DNA from: Lewinellaceae bacterium | GTDB taxonomy: Bacteria; Bacteroidota; Bacteroidia; Chitinophagales; Saprospiraceae | Length of the DNA stretch: 64,000 nt | NCBI GenBank assembly: GCA_020636405.1 | Contig: JACJXW010000004.1 | Span: 3,522,001-3,586,000 of the forward strand | Reading direction: 5' to 3' | Shown: positions 1-8,750 of the stretch, in pieces | Position numbering within the stretch: position 1 is the first letter of the stretch | Layout: each line of letters opens with the position of its first letter | Made by a program: the position numbers and the translations under genes | The notes under the pieces: model-generated | The model's input: only the letters and a program-made list of their open reading frames with translations | What the model was told of the DNA's origin: nothing | Databases searched by the model: none

Positions 1-2
1 CC

Positions 3-1379
3 GATTGGACGGCCAGCGGGAGGCTATATGAACCGATCGAGCAGTTACTTTCGCATGGAATAGCGCCTTTTGTCGGCAATACCCATACCGAAACTACGGT
101 AACCGGTTCATCTATGACTATGGCGTACCACCGCGCCAAAGACATCATCAAAGCCCATGTAGGTGCTCACCCTAAAGACGTGCTGATCTCCTCCAACTCG
201 GGGATGACCGGAGTGGTCAATAAATTCCAGCGCATTCTGGGATTGAAGGTGCACGAGCGTTATACCAGCCAGGTACAGCTGCCGGAGGAAGAACGCACGG
301 TGGTCTTCGTTTCCCATATGGAGCACCATTCCAACCAAACCTCCTGGCTGGAGACCCTGGCCGATGTAGAGGTCATAGAGCCCAACGATCAGGGACTGGT
401 CGACCTGGGGCATCTGAAAGTGCTTTTGGAGAAGTATAAAAGCAGAAAGACAAAGATCGCTGCGATCACTTCGTGCTCCAACGTAACAGGCATCAAGACG
501 CCGTACCACCAGGTCGCTGAACTGATGCACCGTGACGGAGGGCTTTGCTTTGTCGATTTTGCCTGTTCAGCGCCCTATATCGATATCCATATGCGCCCGG
601 AGAACAAGTTGCAGCACCTGGATGCCATTTACTTCTCTCCGCATAAATTCCTGGGCGGGCCGGGCTCGACAGGTATTCTGGTCTTTGATCCGAAACTGTA
701 TACCAACCGGGTGCCCGACAACCCCGGTGGCGGGACCGTAGACTGGACCAACCCCTGGGGGGGGCACAAATACATCGATGAGATCGAGGCACGGGAAGAT
801 GGCGGGACTCCCGCCTTCCTGCAGACCATCCGCGTGGCACTTTGTGTTCAGCTCAAGGAGAAAATGGGAGTGGAAAACATTCTCAGACGGGAAGAGGAAA
901 TGCTGGAACGCATCTGGCGCCGGCTGGATCAACTTCCTAACCTCCACATCCTGGCGGATAATGTAAGGGAGCGGCTTGGGGTAGTATCCTTTTATATCGA
1001 CGGGCTGCATTACAACCTGGGTGTGAAACTGCTCAATGACCGCTTTGGCGTTCAGGTGAGGGGAGGGTGTTCCTGTGCGGGCACTTACGGACATTACCTG
1101 CTGCATGTTTCTCAGCAATACTCCCGATCTATTACGGATAAGATCAACCATGGGGACCTGTCGGAAAAACCGGGTTGGATCCGCATGTCTGTTCATCCCA
1201 TCATGACCGATGAAGAACTGGATCATATCCTGGACGCTATCGAAGCCGTTTATCACCATCATAAAGAATGGGCGCGGGAGTATGACTACAACTCCCATAC
1301 CAATGAATATTCCCGCAAAGATGACCCCGCCTTTGAAACTCAACTGGTCAACGACTGGTTTAATAGGGAGTTGTTATAG
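3..1379 (+). CDS. Class V aminotransferase-fold PLP enzyme (cysteine desulfurase/selenocysteine lyase-like), 5' partial
   Basis: The frame is open from base 3 with no start in the window, so the N-terminus is missing; the first residues read DWTASGRLYEP, as near the N-terminus of this family. The PLP lysine lies in SPHKFLGGPG, and a cysteine-rich segment RGGCSCAGTYG sits where desulfurases carry the active-site loop. The family moves sulfur, selenium or amino groups from amino acids. A second class V enzyme follows 49 bases downstream, so the two are probably co-transcribed. The overall sequence resembles the long (about 480-residue) Bacteroidota class V enzymes more than IscS or SufS. The substrate is unknown. 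Confidence 0.85.
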   Translation, partial: DWTASGRLYEPIEQLLSHGIAPFVGNTHTETTVTGSSMTMAYHRAKDIIKAHVGAHPKDVLISSNSGMTGVVNKFQRILGLKVHERYTSQVQLPEEERTVVFVSHMEHHSNQTSWLETLADVEVIEPNDQGLVDLGHLKVLLEKYKSRKTKIAAITSCSNVTGIKTPYHQVAELMHRDGGLCFVDFACSAPYIDIHMRPENKLQHLDAIYFSPHKFLGGPGSTGILVFDPKLYTNRVPDNPGGGTVDWTNPWGGHKYIDEIEAREDGGTPAFLQTIRVALCVQLKEKMGVENILRREEEMLERIWRRLDQLPNLHILADNVRERLGVVSFYIDGLHYNLGVKLLNDRFGVQVRGGCSCAGTYGHYLLHVSQQYSRSITDKINHGDLSEKPGWIRMSVHPIMTDEELDHILDAIEAVYHHHKEWAREYDYNSHTNEYSRKDDPAFETQLVNDWFNRELL

Positions 1380-1428
1380 CACATAAACGCTGTCCGGCAA
1401 AAGGTGTCGCCTCCAATACCTTAAAGAA

Positions 1429-2574
1429 ATGATGAAAAGAATATATTTTGACAATGCCGCCACTACACCTCTGGCGGATGAGGTGATCGAAACCATGGCC
1501 CGGGCCATGCGGGACAATTTTGGCAATCCTTCGTCCATATACGCCGAAGGCCGTACTGCCCGGGCTGCAATCGAGCAAGCCCGTAAGCAGGTTGCCCACT
1601 ACCTGGGGGCTTCCATCGGGGAGGTCTTCTTCACCTCCTGTGGCACGGAGTCCAACAACATGGCCCTTAAATGTGCCGTTCGCGACCTTGGCGTACAGCG
1701 GATCCTCTCTTCTCCGATCGAGCACCACTGTGTCTTACATTCTCTGGACAGCCTGGAGCGGCTCGGCCAGGTGGAGCGCGAAGCAGTGAAGATGGATGCC
1801 CACGGCCGCCCTGTCCTTTCCCATCTGGAACAGTTGCTGAAAAGCAGCGATAAAAAGACGATGGTGTCCCTGATGCATTCCAATAACGAGATCGGGGCCA
1901 TGATCGATCTGCAGGAAGTAGGGGAACTGTGCCGGGAACATGGCGCCTTATTTCATACCGATACGGTTCAAACGATCGGCTATTACCCCATCGATGTATC
2001 GAAAACCCCTATTAGCTTTCTTTCCGGTTCTGCTCATAAGTTCTATGGCCCGAAAGGGGTGGGGTTCATATACATCAACGGGAACAACATCATCAAACCT
2101 TACCTGGACGGCGGCGCCCAGGAGCGCAACATGCGCGGTGGGACGGAGAACATCTATGGCATCCTCGGACTGGCAAAGGCCATGCAATTGGCTTACGACA
2201 ACCTGGAAGAACGCCGGCAAAAGGTTACTGATGTACGCAATTATATGAAAGCCCAACTGGAGGCCCACTTCGACAACCTGCAGTTCAACGGCGACCCGGA
2301 AAACGGCCACTACAAGCTGCTGAGCGTGGCCTTCCCGCCTTCCGATAAAGCCGATCTGTTGCTGCTGAACCTGGACATCGCCGGGGTCAGTGTCTCCGGA
2401 GGCAGCGCCTGTAGTTCCGGAGCGGATGCAGGCTCGCATGTCATTGAAGCGCTGAAGGGGGACCCGGGCCGGAAGACGATCCGCTTTTCGTTTTCGCACA
2501 ACAATACGCGGGAGGAGGTGGATGAGGTGGTGGCTAAGCTGAAGGAGATCCTGCCGGTGGGGGTAGGGATGTAA
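1429..2574 (+). CDS. Cysteine desulfurase (NifS/IscS family)
   Basis: A 381-residue protein starting MMKRIYFDNAATTPL, the classic NifS/IscS N-terminus. The PLP-binding lysine lies in SGSAHKFYGPKG and the persulfide cysteine in SGGSACSSGAD near residue 327. It should release sulfur from cysteine as an enzyme-bound persulfide for Fe-S clusters or tRNA thiolation. Length is normal for the family. It follows another class V PLP enzyme in the same orientation. No iscU or sufBCD is visible, so whether it is the housekeeping desulfurase or a dedicated one (for example for tRNA) cannot be decided. The second ATG (1432) is an equally good start. Confidence 0.9.
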   Translation: MMKRIYFDNAATTPLADEVIETMARAMRDNFGNPSSIYAEGRTARAAIEQARKQVAHYLGASIGEVFFTSCGTESNNMALKCAVRDLGVQRILSSPIEHHCVLHSLDSLERLGQVEREAVKMDAHGRPVLSHLEQLLKSSDKKTMVSLMHSNNEIGAMIDLQEVGELCREHGALFHTDTVQTIGYYPIDVSKTPISFLSGSAHKFYGPKGVGFIYINGNNIIKPYLDGGAQERNMRGGTENIYGILGLAKAMQLAYDNLEERRQKVTDVRNYMKAQLEAHFDNLQFNGDPENGHYKLLSVAFPPSDKADLLLLNLDIAGVSVSGGSACSSGADAGSHVIEALKGDPGRKTIRFSFSHNNTREEVDEVVAKLKEILPVGVGM

Positions 2575-2693
2575 TCGGATGTATTCCTGGTTTTTCCTCA
2601 GGGAAGATTGAATCTGGATAGTACAGATCTTGCAGGCCTATTTGGATGTAACAGCGCTGGGTGAGCCATATGCGAAAACCAGTTGCATCCCTT

Positions 2694-3359
2694 TTATACG
2701 TACTCCCGTTCACCGAACAATAAACTCCCGACCCGCACCATTGTGCTGCCTTCTTCCAGCGCGATCAGATAATCGTCTGACATGCCCATGGAGATCTCCC
2801 GGAAGCTGTTCTGATCGGGGAAGAAGTTATCCTTCAGGTGCTGGAACATTTTCTTGAGCCGGCGGAATTCTCCGCGCACCTGCTCCTCGTCGTCGGTAAA
2901 AGTCGCCATGCCCATGACGCCGGCAATGCGGATGTTTTTCATGTTCTTGAATTGCTCAGAGCGCAGCATCTCATAAACCTCCTCCGGCTCGAAGCCGTAC
3001 TTGGTGTCCTCCTCCGCGATCTTGAACTGCAGCAGGCAGTCAACCACCCGCTCGTCTTGAGCGGCCCGTTTATCGATCTCTTTAAGGACCTTAAAACTAT
3101 CGACGGAGTGGATGAGGTGGACCCAGGAGGTGATGTACTTCACTTTATTGGTCTGCAGGTGCCCGATGAGGTGCCATCGGATATCTTTGGGCATTTGTTC
3201 GTATTTCTCGATCATTTCCTGTACCCGGTTTTCACCGAAGTCCCGTTGGCCGGCCCGGTACAACTCCATGATCTTTTCCGGAGGGTGGGTTTTGGAAACG
3301 GCCACAAGGGTGGTTCGGGTGGGCTCAAGTTCTTTTAACAGGTTCTGCAGTGCTTTCAT
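2694..3359 (-). CDS. YggS/PLPBP family pyridoxal-phosphate homeostasis protein
   Basis: Alanine-racemase-like N-terminal TIM barrel of about 221 residues. AVSKTHP carries the PLP lysine, followed by DFGENRVQE, IRWHLIGHLQTNK and a C-terminal EISMGMSDDY phosphate-binding region, all typical of YggS/PROSC. Members bind PLP and influence PLP and amino-acid homeostasis without a confirmed catalytic role. The frame opens at 3389, but the internal ATG at 3359 (MKALQNLLKEL) matches the family N-terminus and is chosen. It converges with the desulfurase at 2574. Confidence 0.92.
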   Translation of the reverse strand: MKALQNLLKELEPTRTTLVAVSKTHPPEKIMELYRAGQRDFGENRVQEMIEKYEQMPKDIRWHLIGHLQTNKVKYITSWVHLIHSVDSFKVLKEIDKRAAQDERVVDCLLQFKIAEEDTKYGFEPEEVYEMLRSEQFKNMKNIRIAGVMGMATFTDDEEQVRGEFRRLKKMFQHLKDNFFPDQNSFREISMGMSDDYLIALEEGSTMVRVGSLLFGEREYV

Positions 3360-3510
3360 TTTATTGATCGTTTTCTGTTTATAGAACAAAGGAGCAGAAG
3401 GGTAGTTTGTTCAGGTTCGCCTCACTTTTGGATTTCCTTAACGACAGGGAGAAAATATTTGCAATCTCAGGCTCGTTTACTCCTCATACATTCATCCCAA
3501 ACCCTCGGCT

Positions 3511-3726
3511 ATGTATTCTTACAACCACAAATTCGAACGAGCAGCCAGGGCCCGCCGGGCCAAGGCGGTATTCTTTACCATACTTTTCCACATCCTGCTG
3601 ATCGCCGGTATCGCTTACGGCACCGGGGCCGAACTGGATAAGTATACACCGGAATTCGTCAAAACGCTGCTGGGGATGGAGTCTGATGAGGCCACTACTG
3701 CCAAGGTAGATGTGCCGAAGCCTTGA
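3511..3726 (+). CDS. Small single-pass membrane protein, unknown function
   Basis: A 71-residue protein with a basic N-terminus (FERAARARRAKA), one hydrophobic helix at about residues 19-37, then a polar tail ending KVDVPKP. The layout suggests an inner-membrane protein with the basic end in the cytoplasm. The next gene converges on it. I do not recognise the family. The membrane helix with flanking positive charges supports a real gene despite the short length. Confidence 0.6.
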   Translation: MYSYNHKFERAARARRAKAVFFTILFHILLIAGIAYGTGAELDKYTPEFVKTLLGMESDEATTAKVDVPKP

Positions 3727-3780
3727 AAGGAATAATGGAACGAATGAAGGGTTAAGGCTGGGGCCAATCAATCATTCATT

Positions 3781-4431
3781 TCAAAAAAGGCCATGCAGTT
3801 CCGCCCGCACCTGATTGAGGATCTGTCCAAGGTCCTCCGGGTTATGGATAAAATCCACGTCATCGGCATTGATGACCAGCAGGCGGCCTTCCTTGTAATT
3901 GCCGATCCAGTTTTCATAGCGTTGGTTGAGCCGTTTGAGGTAGTCCAGGCTCATATTGCCCTCGTAGTCGCGCCCGCGATCCTGAATGTGCGCCACCAGG
4001 GTAGGGATGCTGGCCCTGAGATAGATCAACAGGTCTGGAGGCTGGATCTGGGAAGACATGGTTTTGAAAAGCTGGAAGTAATTCTGAAAATCCCGGGTAG
4101 ACATCAGCCCCATGTCGTGCAGGTTGGGCGCGAAGATGTAGGCATCTTCGTATATAGTACGGTCTTGCACCACCGTTCGGTCACCGCTGAGGATCTTGAG
4201 CACCTGCTGATAACGGCTGTTGAGGAAGAAGATCTGAAGGTTGAAAGACCAGCGCTGCATGTCGTTGTAGAAGTCGCTCAGGTAGGGGTTGTCATCGGTA
4301 GATTCGTAATGAACGTCCCATCCGAAATGGCGGCTCAGCTGCTCGGTAAGGGTGGTCTTACCGGCGCCGATGTTTCCGGCGATCGCGACGTGTTTGATCT
4401 TTGGAGAGGAATCTTTCTGAGGCTGGCTCAT
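3781..4431 (-). CDS. Deoxynucleoside kinase
   Basis: A 216-residue P-loop kinase of the dNK (dCK/dGK) family, which phosphorylates deoxynucleosides for salvage. Visible elements are the Walker A motif GNIGAGKTTL (about residue 18), the substrate-binding DRTIYEDAYIFA in the position of the family's DRS motif, and the LID segment IQDRGRDYEGNM. The start ATG at 4431 gives a 14-residue polar leader before the core. It diverges from gatC across 133 bases. Which deoxynucleoside is preferred cannot be read from the sequence. Confidence 0.9.
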   Translation of the reverse strand: MSQPQKDSSPKIKHVAIAGNIGAGKTTLTEQLSRHFGWDVHYESTDDNPYLSDFYNDMQRWSFNLQIFFLNSRYQQVLKILSGDRTVVQDRTIYEDAYIFAPNLHDMGLMSTRDFQNYFQLFKTMSSQIQPPDLLIYLRASIPTLVAHIQDRGRDYEGNMSLDYLKRLNQRYENWIGNYKEGRLLVINADDVDFIHNPEDLGQILNQVRAELHGLF

Positions 4432-4517
4432 AGTATAGTTTCATTGTCCGCCACGAAAATATGTTGCCTGGGGGAAATTTTTAAACTTTTGAGGCTAAAG
4501 TTTCCTTTTTTGATCTA

Positions 4518-4525
4518 TACCTTTG
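4518..4525 (+). promoter_or_regulatory. Putative Bacteroidota -7 box for gatC
   Basis: TACCTTTG fits the Bacteroidota TAnnTTTG consensus and lies 39 bases before the gatC ATG. The nearest TTTG (4488-4491) is 26 bases away, longer than the usual 19-21, so the -33 element is weak. Confidence 0.4.
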
Positions 4526-4564
4526 TTCAGCGAGAAAAACAGGGCAACCATCTAAAAATCTACC

Positions 4565-4855
4565 ATGCAGATAGATAAGCAGTTAATTTCGAAGCTCGAA
4601 CATCTGGCGCGCCTGGAACTGTCAGAGCAGGAAGCCGAACGCCTGATGAGGGATCTCAACAACATCCTCGGAATGGTGGAAAAGCTTCAGGAACTGGACA
4701 CTTCTGAAATTGAACCCCTGGTGTACATCAACGCAGATGTGAACGTATTCCGGGAAGATGTGGTGGAAGGGCAGGTAGGCAGAGAAGCGGCGCTGCAGAA
4801 TGCTCCGGGCCATGACAGTGCCCATTTCAAAGTACCGAAAGTCATCAGCCTCTAA
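4565..4855 (+). CDS. gatC: Asp/Glu-tRNA amidotransferase subunit C
   Basis: A 96-residue protein matching GatC in length and pattern: an N-terminal ISKLEHLARLELSEQE helix, an acidic middle with LVYINADVNVFREDVV, and the typical C-terminal HFKVPKVI. GatC stabilises the GatA-GatB heterodimer that amidates misacylated Glu-tRNA(Gln) and Asp-tRNA(Asn). gatA and gatB are not adjacent, which is common in Bacteroidota. An ABC-transporter ATPase follows 27 bases later and is probably on the same transcript. Confidence 0.93.
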   Translation: MQIDKQLISKLEHLARLELSEQEAERLMRDLNNILGMVEKLQELDTSEIEPLVYINADVNVFREDVVEGQVGREAALQNAPGHDSAHFKVPKVISL

Positions 4856-4882
4856 AAAGAGGCAGAACGTAAATCGATTTGC

Positions 4883-5614
4883 ATGAGTACAATGATCTCC
4901 GTCAAAGAACTGACCAAGACTTACATTATGGGGCCTACCAAGGTCCATGCGCTCCGGGGAGTGAACCTGGATATTCGGAAAAATGAGTTTGTTGCCCTGA
5001 TGGGCCCTTCCGGCTCAGGGAAGTCTACCCTGATGAACCTCCTGGGCTGCCTGGATACCCCGTCCAGTGGGGAATATTGGCTCAATGGCATCAACGTCAG
5101 CACCATGGATGACAGCGAGCTGGCCGAAGTGCGCAACAAGGAGATAGGTTTTGTTTTCCAGACGTTCAATTTGCTGCCCCGCCTGACGGCCCTGGATAAT
5201 GTAGCCCTGCCGCTGGTATATGCCGGCATCAGTAAGGCCGGCCGGCGCGAAAAGGCCATGCAGGTATTGGATGCCGTCGGCCTGGGCGACCGGGTGGAGC
5301 ACAAGCCAAACGAACTTTCCGGCGGACAGCGCCAGCGGGTGGCCATCGCCCGTGCCCTGGTCAACGACCCGTCCATTATTCTCGCTGATGAACCTACGGG
5401 TAACCTCGATACCAAAACTTCCATTGAGATCATGGGTATTCTTGAAAATATCCATCGCCTGGGCAATACGGTTATCCTCGTCACTCACGAACCGGACATC
5501 GCCGAGCACGCTCATCGCGCGGTACGCCTTCGTGATGGTATGGTGGAAAGCGATGCTATTAACGAAAACATCATTACCGTAGATGACCCTGATCATCGGT
5601 ACAAGCAGAGCTAA
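4883..5614 (+). CDS. ABC transporter ATP-binding protein (MacB/LolD type)
   Basis: A 243-residue ATPase with Walker A GPSGSGKST, Q-loop FVFQTFNLLPRLT, signature LSGGQRQRVAIARAL, Walker B IILADEPTGNLD and the H-loop VTHEPD. DEPTGNLDTKTS and the phenylalanine-rich Q-loop are typical of the MacB/LolD/FtsE group, which partners with FtsX-like permeases in lipoprotein release or efflux. No permease is adjacent, so the membrane partner must be elsewhere. The C-terminus carries a short acidic extension after the ATPase core. Confidence 0.92.
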   Translation: MSTMISVKELTKTYIMGPTKVHALRGVNLDIRKNEFVALMGPSGSGKSTLMNLLGCLDTPSSGEYWLNGINVSTMDDSELAEVRNKEIGFVFQTFNLLPRLTALDNVALPLVYAGISKAGRREKAMQVLDAVGLGDRVEHKPNELSGGQRQRVAIARALVNDPSIILADEPTGNLDTKTSIEIMGILENIHRLGNTVILVTHEPDIAEHAHRAVRLRDGMVESDAINENIITVDDPDHRYKQS

Positions 5615-5721
5615 TGGTTGATTGAATGGTTTAAGTTTTGGACAGAATCAGTGAATTAGCGAATGACTGGATTTCAAGGGCTTAACCCCGGTTTTCCGTT
5701 CAACCGCCAACTTCTCTACCA

Positions 5722-5738
5722 TAGTTTTGTTATGTTTG
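5722..5738 (+). promoter_or_regulatory. Two overlapping candidate -7 boxes before the adenosyltransferase
   Basis: TAGTTTTG (5722-5729) and TATGTTTG (5731-5738) both fit TAnnTTTG and lie 20-30 bases before the ATG at 5759. No good -33 TTTG is seen at the usual spacing. Confidence 0.35.
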
Positions 5739-5758
5739 CCTGAACAAACAAAAAGACT

Positions 5759-6319
5759 ATGGCCTTCCGCATTTATACCAAGACAGGAGACCAGGGAGAA
5801 ACCTCCCTGTTCGGGGGCAAGCGCCTGCCTAAAAACCACCTGCGCATCGATGCCTACGGCACCGTGGATGAGCTGAACTCTTACCTTGGGCTGGTCAGGG
5901 ATTACAGTGAGAACGACGAGGCCCGCGCACTGCTCAAGGAGATACAAGACCGGCTCTTTACCATTGGCTCCAACCTCGCCTCCGATCCCGACAAAAAAAT
6001 GGCAGTGCCCGACATCCTGCCGGAAGACATTAACCTGCTGGAGAAAGAGATGGACCGGATGAACGATGCATTGCCGGAACTTAGAAATTTCATCCTTCCG
6101 GGGGGGCACCCTGCAGCCTCCACCTGCCACGTTGCACGCTGCGTTTGCCGTCGGGCCGAACGCCTGGTGGTCGCTCTGGCCCATCAGGAATGGGTAGAAC
6201 CTATTATAATTCAATATCTGAACCGCCTTTCCGATTACCTTTTTGTTCTGGCCCGTCAAATAGCTGCTGAGCGGGGAGTAGACGAAGTACATTGGCACCC
6301 CCGCAAATCCGGCGTCTGA
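5759..6319 (+). CDS. Cob(I)alamin adenosyltransferase, PduO type
   Basis: A 186-residue ATP:cob(I)alamin adenosyltransferase. The N-terminus carries the ATP-binding TKTGDQGETSLFGG and the RIDAYGTVDELNSYLG helix; later come CRRAERLVVAL and the C-terminal YLNRLSDYLFVLAR, the standard PduO/MMAB signatures. It makes adenosylcobalamin from salvaged or imported corrinoid and ATP. No other B12 gene or recognisable cobalamin riboswitch is nearby. The next ORF could open inside its 3' end, but a start after this gene is preferred. Confidence 0.95.
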   Translation: MAFRIYTKTGDQGETSLFGGKRLPKNHLRIDAYGTVDELNSYLGLVRDYSENDEARALLKEIQDRLFTIGSNLASDPDKKMAVPDILPEDINLLEKEMDRMNDALPELRNFILPGGHPAASTCHVARCVCRRAERLVVALAHQEWVEPIIIQYLNRLSDYLFVLARQIAAERGVDEVHWHPRKSGV

Positions 6320-6321
6320 AT

Positions 6322-6357
6322 TTTGGAATAGCAAATGCCGGTTTATGTCTATATTTG
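6322..6357 (+). promoter_or_regulatory. Putative promoter for the 7TM-HD gene
   Basis: TTTG at 6322-6325 and a perfect -7 box TATATTTG at 6350-6357, spacing 24 bases. The box ends only 6 bases before the ATG at 6364, which implies a very short or absent leader. Confidence 0.45.
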
Positions 6358-6363
6358 TATTCT

Positions 6364-8469
6364 ATGAGTGCATGGAGAACAACGATTGAAGGCCTCCCGA
6401 CCCTGGTTAAATACCTCATGATTGTGGGGGTAGTGGCCTTCATTACCTTTTTGTTTCCCAACAATGCCAAATTCAAATATGAATTTGACAGAGGACAGCC
6501 GTGGCGGTACGATGACCTGAGAGCTCCATTCGATTTTGCCATCCGGAAACCTGCGGAAGAGGTGGAGTCAGAAAAAAAAGCCCTGCGGGATAACTTTACG
6601 CCTTTTTACGAACTTAACCTGGAGATCATCAAGGACAAAAAGAGGAGCCTTGCCGGTGAATTTGACCATCAACTGGAATTGGTGCAGGGAGAAGGGCAGT
6701 TCGAGGATGTTGTCCGCAGGCCGGAAGCTTATCTTCAATTCGGCAAGCGGTTCCTGGAAAATCTTTTTACCAGGGGGATATTGAAGCTGGCGCCCGAACA
6801 TGAGGGAAAAGGGGAGGATTTTGTCATCAATGTCGTAAGAGGGAACACCACACAGCCCCAAACTGTGGGTAACCTGCTGAGCCTGGAAGAGGCGAAAGAA
6901 CTGCTTAGCGATTCCCTGCCCTACAGTAAACTTTCAGAACCCGAGTTTCTTTATCCCATTCTGGAAGGGCTGATCAGCCCTAATCTTACTTTTAATGATA
7001 CATTGACCCAAAAAATACTGGATCAGGAATTGTCGGAGATCCCTACTTTCCGGGGAAGGGTGTCCAAAGGGCAGCTCATTGTGACCAAGGGCGCCTATAT
7101 CACAGATGACATATACCAGAAGCTGGCCTCGTTTCGGGAGCAATACGAAGAGGAAGTCACTCAAAAGCAGTCTTACCTGGGGGTCTTCATTGGCTACCTG
7201 CTGCTTTCATCCCTCATAATTGGTATTTTCCTGTTGTATGTGCGGCTGTATGCCCAACCTGTCTTCGCCAGCTTTAATAAATTGATTTTCATATTGTTTT
7301 GGTTGGTAGGTTATAGTTATCTGGTATATGCAGTAGAGCAGGTAGGAGCGCTGAGCACCTATATGATCCCCTTTTGTATCCTTCCGATCGTGATCAAAAC
7401 CTTTTACGACGAACGCCTGGCCTTGTTTACCCATTTGGTAGTGGTGCTGTTGGCGAGTTTCTTGTCGAGCCTGGGATATGAGTTTGCCTTTTTACAGATA
7501 CTGGCGGGAATCGTGGTATTACTCAGTGACGTGGAAACCAGGGAGTGGTCCCGTTTTTTTTATTCGATCTTCTTTATTTTTCTGGTCTATGGGATGGGCT
7601 ACCTGGGGTTGTCTCTGATCCTGGAAGGGGATATTATGGAAGTGGACCGAACGGTGCTCTCCTGGTTGGCGCTGAGTGCGTTCCTGACCCTTCTGGCCTA
7701 TCCGCTGATCCCGTTACTCGAGCGTTTTTTTGGATTTACTTCCTCTATCACCCTTGTTGAACTCTCGGACACTAACCGCCCGCTCCTGCGGGAATTGGCC
7801 CTAAAAGCGCCCGGCACCTTACAGCATTCTCTTCAGGTAGCTAACCTGTCAGAAGAAGCTGCCAGGAAGATCGGAGCGAATCCATTATTGGTGAAAGTAG
7901 CGGCCCTGTATCACGACATCGGCAAAACCCTGAAACCGGAATTTTTTATCGAAAACCAGAGCGGAAGGAATCCGCATGACGGCCTTTCCGAACTGGAAAG
8001 TGCCCAGGTGATCATCAGTCACGTTTCCGAAGGGGTGAAAATGGCTAAAAAAGCGCGTCTTCCGGGCATATTGATCAATTTCATCAAAACGCACCACGGT
8101 ACTACCCGTGCGGAGTACTTCTACCGCAATTACCTGAAGGAACATCCGGAGGCTGAGGTGGACGAGAATGATTTTCGGTATCCGGGCCCTAAGCCCCGTT
8201 CCAAGGAGGAGACTATCCTCATGATGGCGGATTCCATCGAAGCGGCATGTAAAAGCCTGAAGAATCCTACGGAAGAAAGCCTCAATAACCTCATTGACAA
8301 GATCATTGCCGGTAAGATCACTTTGGCCCAGTTCGAAAACTCGGATATGACCTTTGATGAACTGGAACAGTGCAAAGCAGTGTTCAAACAGATGATGAAA
8401 TCCGTCCACCACGTGCGAATAGAATATCCGGAGGAAAAAGCGGAAAAAGAAGAACCTCAAAAAGGGTAG
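6364..8469 (+). CDS. 7TM-HD family cyclic-di-AMP phosphodiesterase (PgpH-like)
   Basis: About 701 residues. A membrane anchor near the N-terminus is followed by an extracytoplasmic region of about 270 residues (7TMR-HDED type), roughly seven hydrophobic helices, then a cytoplasmic HD phosphohydrolase domain with LYHDIGKTLKPEFF, IISHVSEGV, FIKTHHGTTRAEYFY and MMADSIEAACKSL. PgpH-type enzymes degrade cyclic di-AMP. The frame opens at 6292 inside the preceding gene, but ATG 6364 (MSAWRTTIEG) lies 6 bases after a -7 box and avoids the overlap. The C-terminus ends in a charged E/K tail. Confidence 0.92.
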   Translation: MSAWRTTIEGLPTLVKYLMIVGVVAFITFLFPNNAKFKYEFDRGQPWRYDDLRAPFDFAIRKPAEEVESEKKALRDNFTPFYELNLEIIKDKKRSLAGEFDHQLELVQGEGQFEDVVRRPEAYLQFGKRFLENLFTRGILKLAPEHEGKGEDFVINVVRGNTTQPQTVGNLLSLEEAKELLSDSLPYSKLSEPEFLYPILEGLISPNLTFNDTLTQKILDQELSEIPTFRGRVSKGQLIVTKGAYITDDIYQKLASFREQYEEEVTQKQSYLGVFIGYLLLSSLIIGIFLLYVRLYAQPVFASFNKLIFILFWLVGYSYLVYAVEQVGALSTYMIPFCILPIVIKTFYDERLALFTHLVVVLLASFLSSLGYEFAFLQILAGIVVLLSDVETREWSRFFYSIFFIFLVYGMGYLGLSLILEGDIMEVDRTVLSWLALSAFLTLLAYPLIPLLERFFGFTSSITLVELSDTNRPLLRELALKAPGTLQHSLQVANLSEEAARKIGANPLLVKVAALYHDIGKTLKPEFFIENQSGRNPHDGLSELESAQVIISHVSEGVKMAKKARLPGILINFIKTHHGTTRAEYFYRNYLKEHPEAEVDENDFRYPGPKPRSKEETILMMADSIEAACKSLKNPTEESLNNLIDKIIAGKITLAQFENSDMTFDELEQCKAVFKQMMKSVHHVRIEYPEEKAEKEEPQKG

Positions 8470-8493
8470 CCGGAATAGGCCAGGCCTCTGCTA

Positions 8494-8679
8494 TCAGCCA
8501 TTGTTTTGCCCGCCATTATTTTTATGCTCTTCTTGCTTCTTTTTATACCCATAGGGGCAGTGTCGGCATCCACTCTGACAGCAATAGCCTCGTTTCAGGA
8601 GGAAGTGCTCGGTGAAAACGAATAAGCCATTTTCTATGTAGTAATCTGTCCCTTTCCTAAGGGTTGGCGGTTTGGGCAT
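8494..8679 (-). CDS. DUF5522 family small cysteine-rich protein
   Basis: A 61-residue protein with YYIENGLFVFTEHFLLKRG followed by a cysteine cluster, CCQSGCRHCPYGY, and a Lys/Asn-rich tail. I recognise this as the DUF5522 pattern of Bacteroidota; function unknown. The four cysteines plus histidine could bind a metal or cluster (inference). The open frame extends to 8796, but ATG 8679 (MPKPPTLRKGTDYY) begins just before the conserved region. It lies 71 bases after the DUF6580 gene and is probably co-transcribed with it. Confidence 0.75.
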   Translation of the reverse strand: MPKPPTLRKGTDYYIENGLFVFTEHFLLKRGYCCQSGCRHCPYGYKKKQEEHKNNGGQNNG

Positions 8680-8750
8680 TTGTCCAACAGCAATTTTTGT
8701 TTTTGATGGCCTGGAATGAAAAGCGACCGGAAAGCCGGTGAGCAGCCCTG

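Noticed and set aside
567..1343. 258-residue open frame on the minus strand
   Set aside because: Antisense to the first PLP enzyme; no family features.
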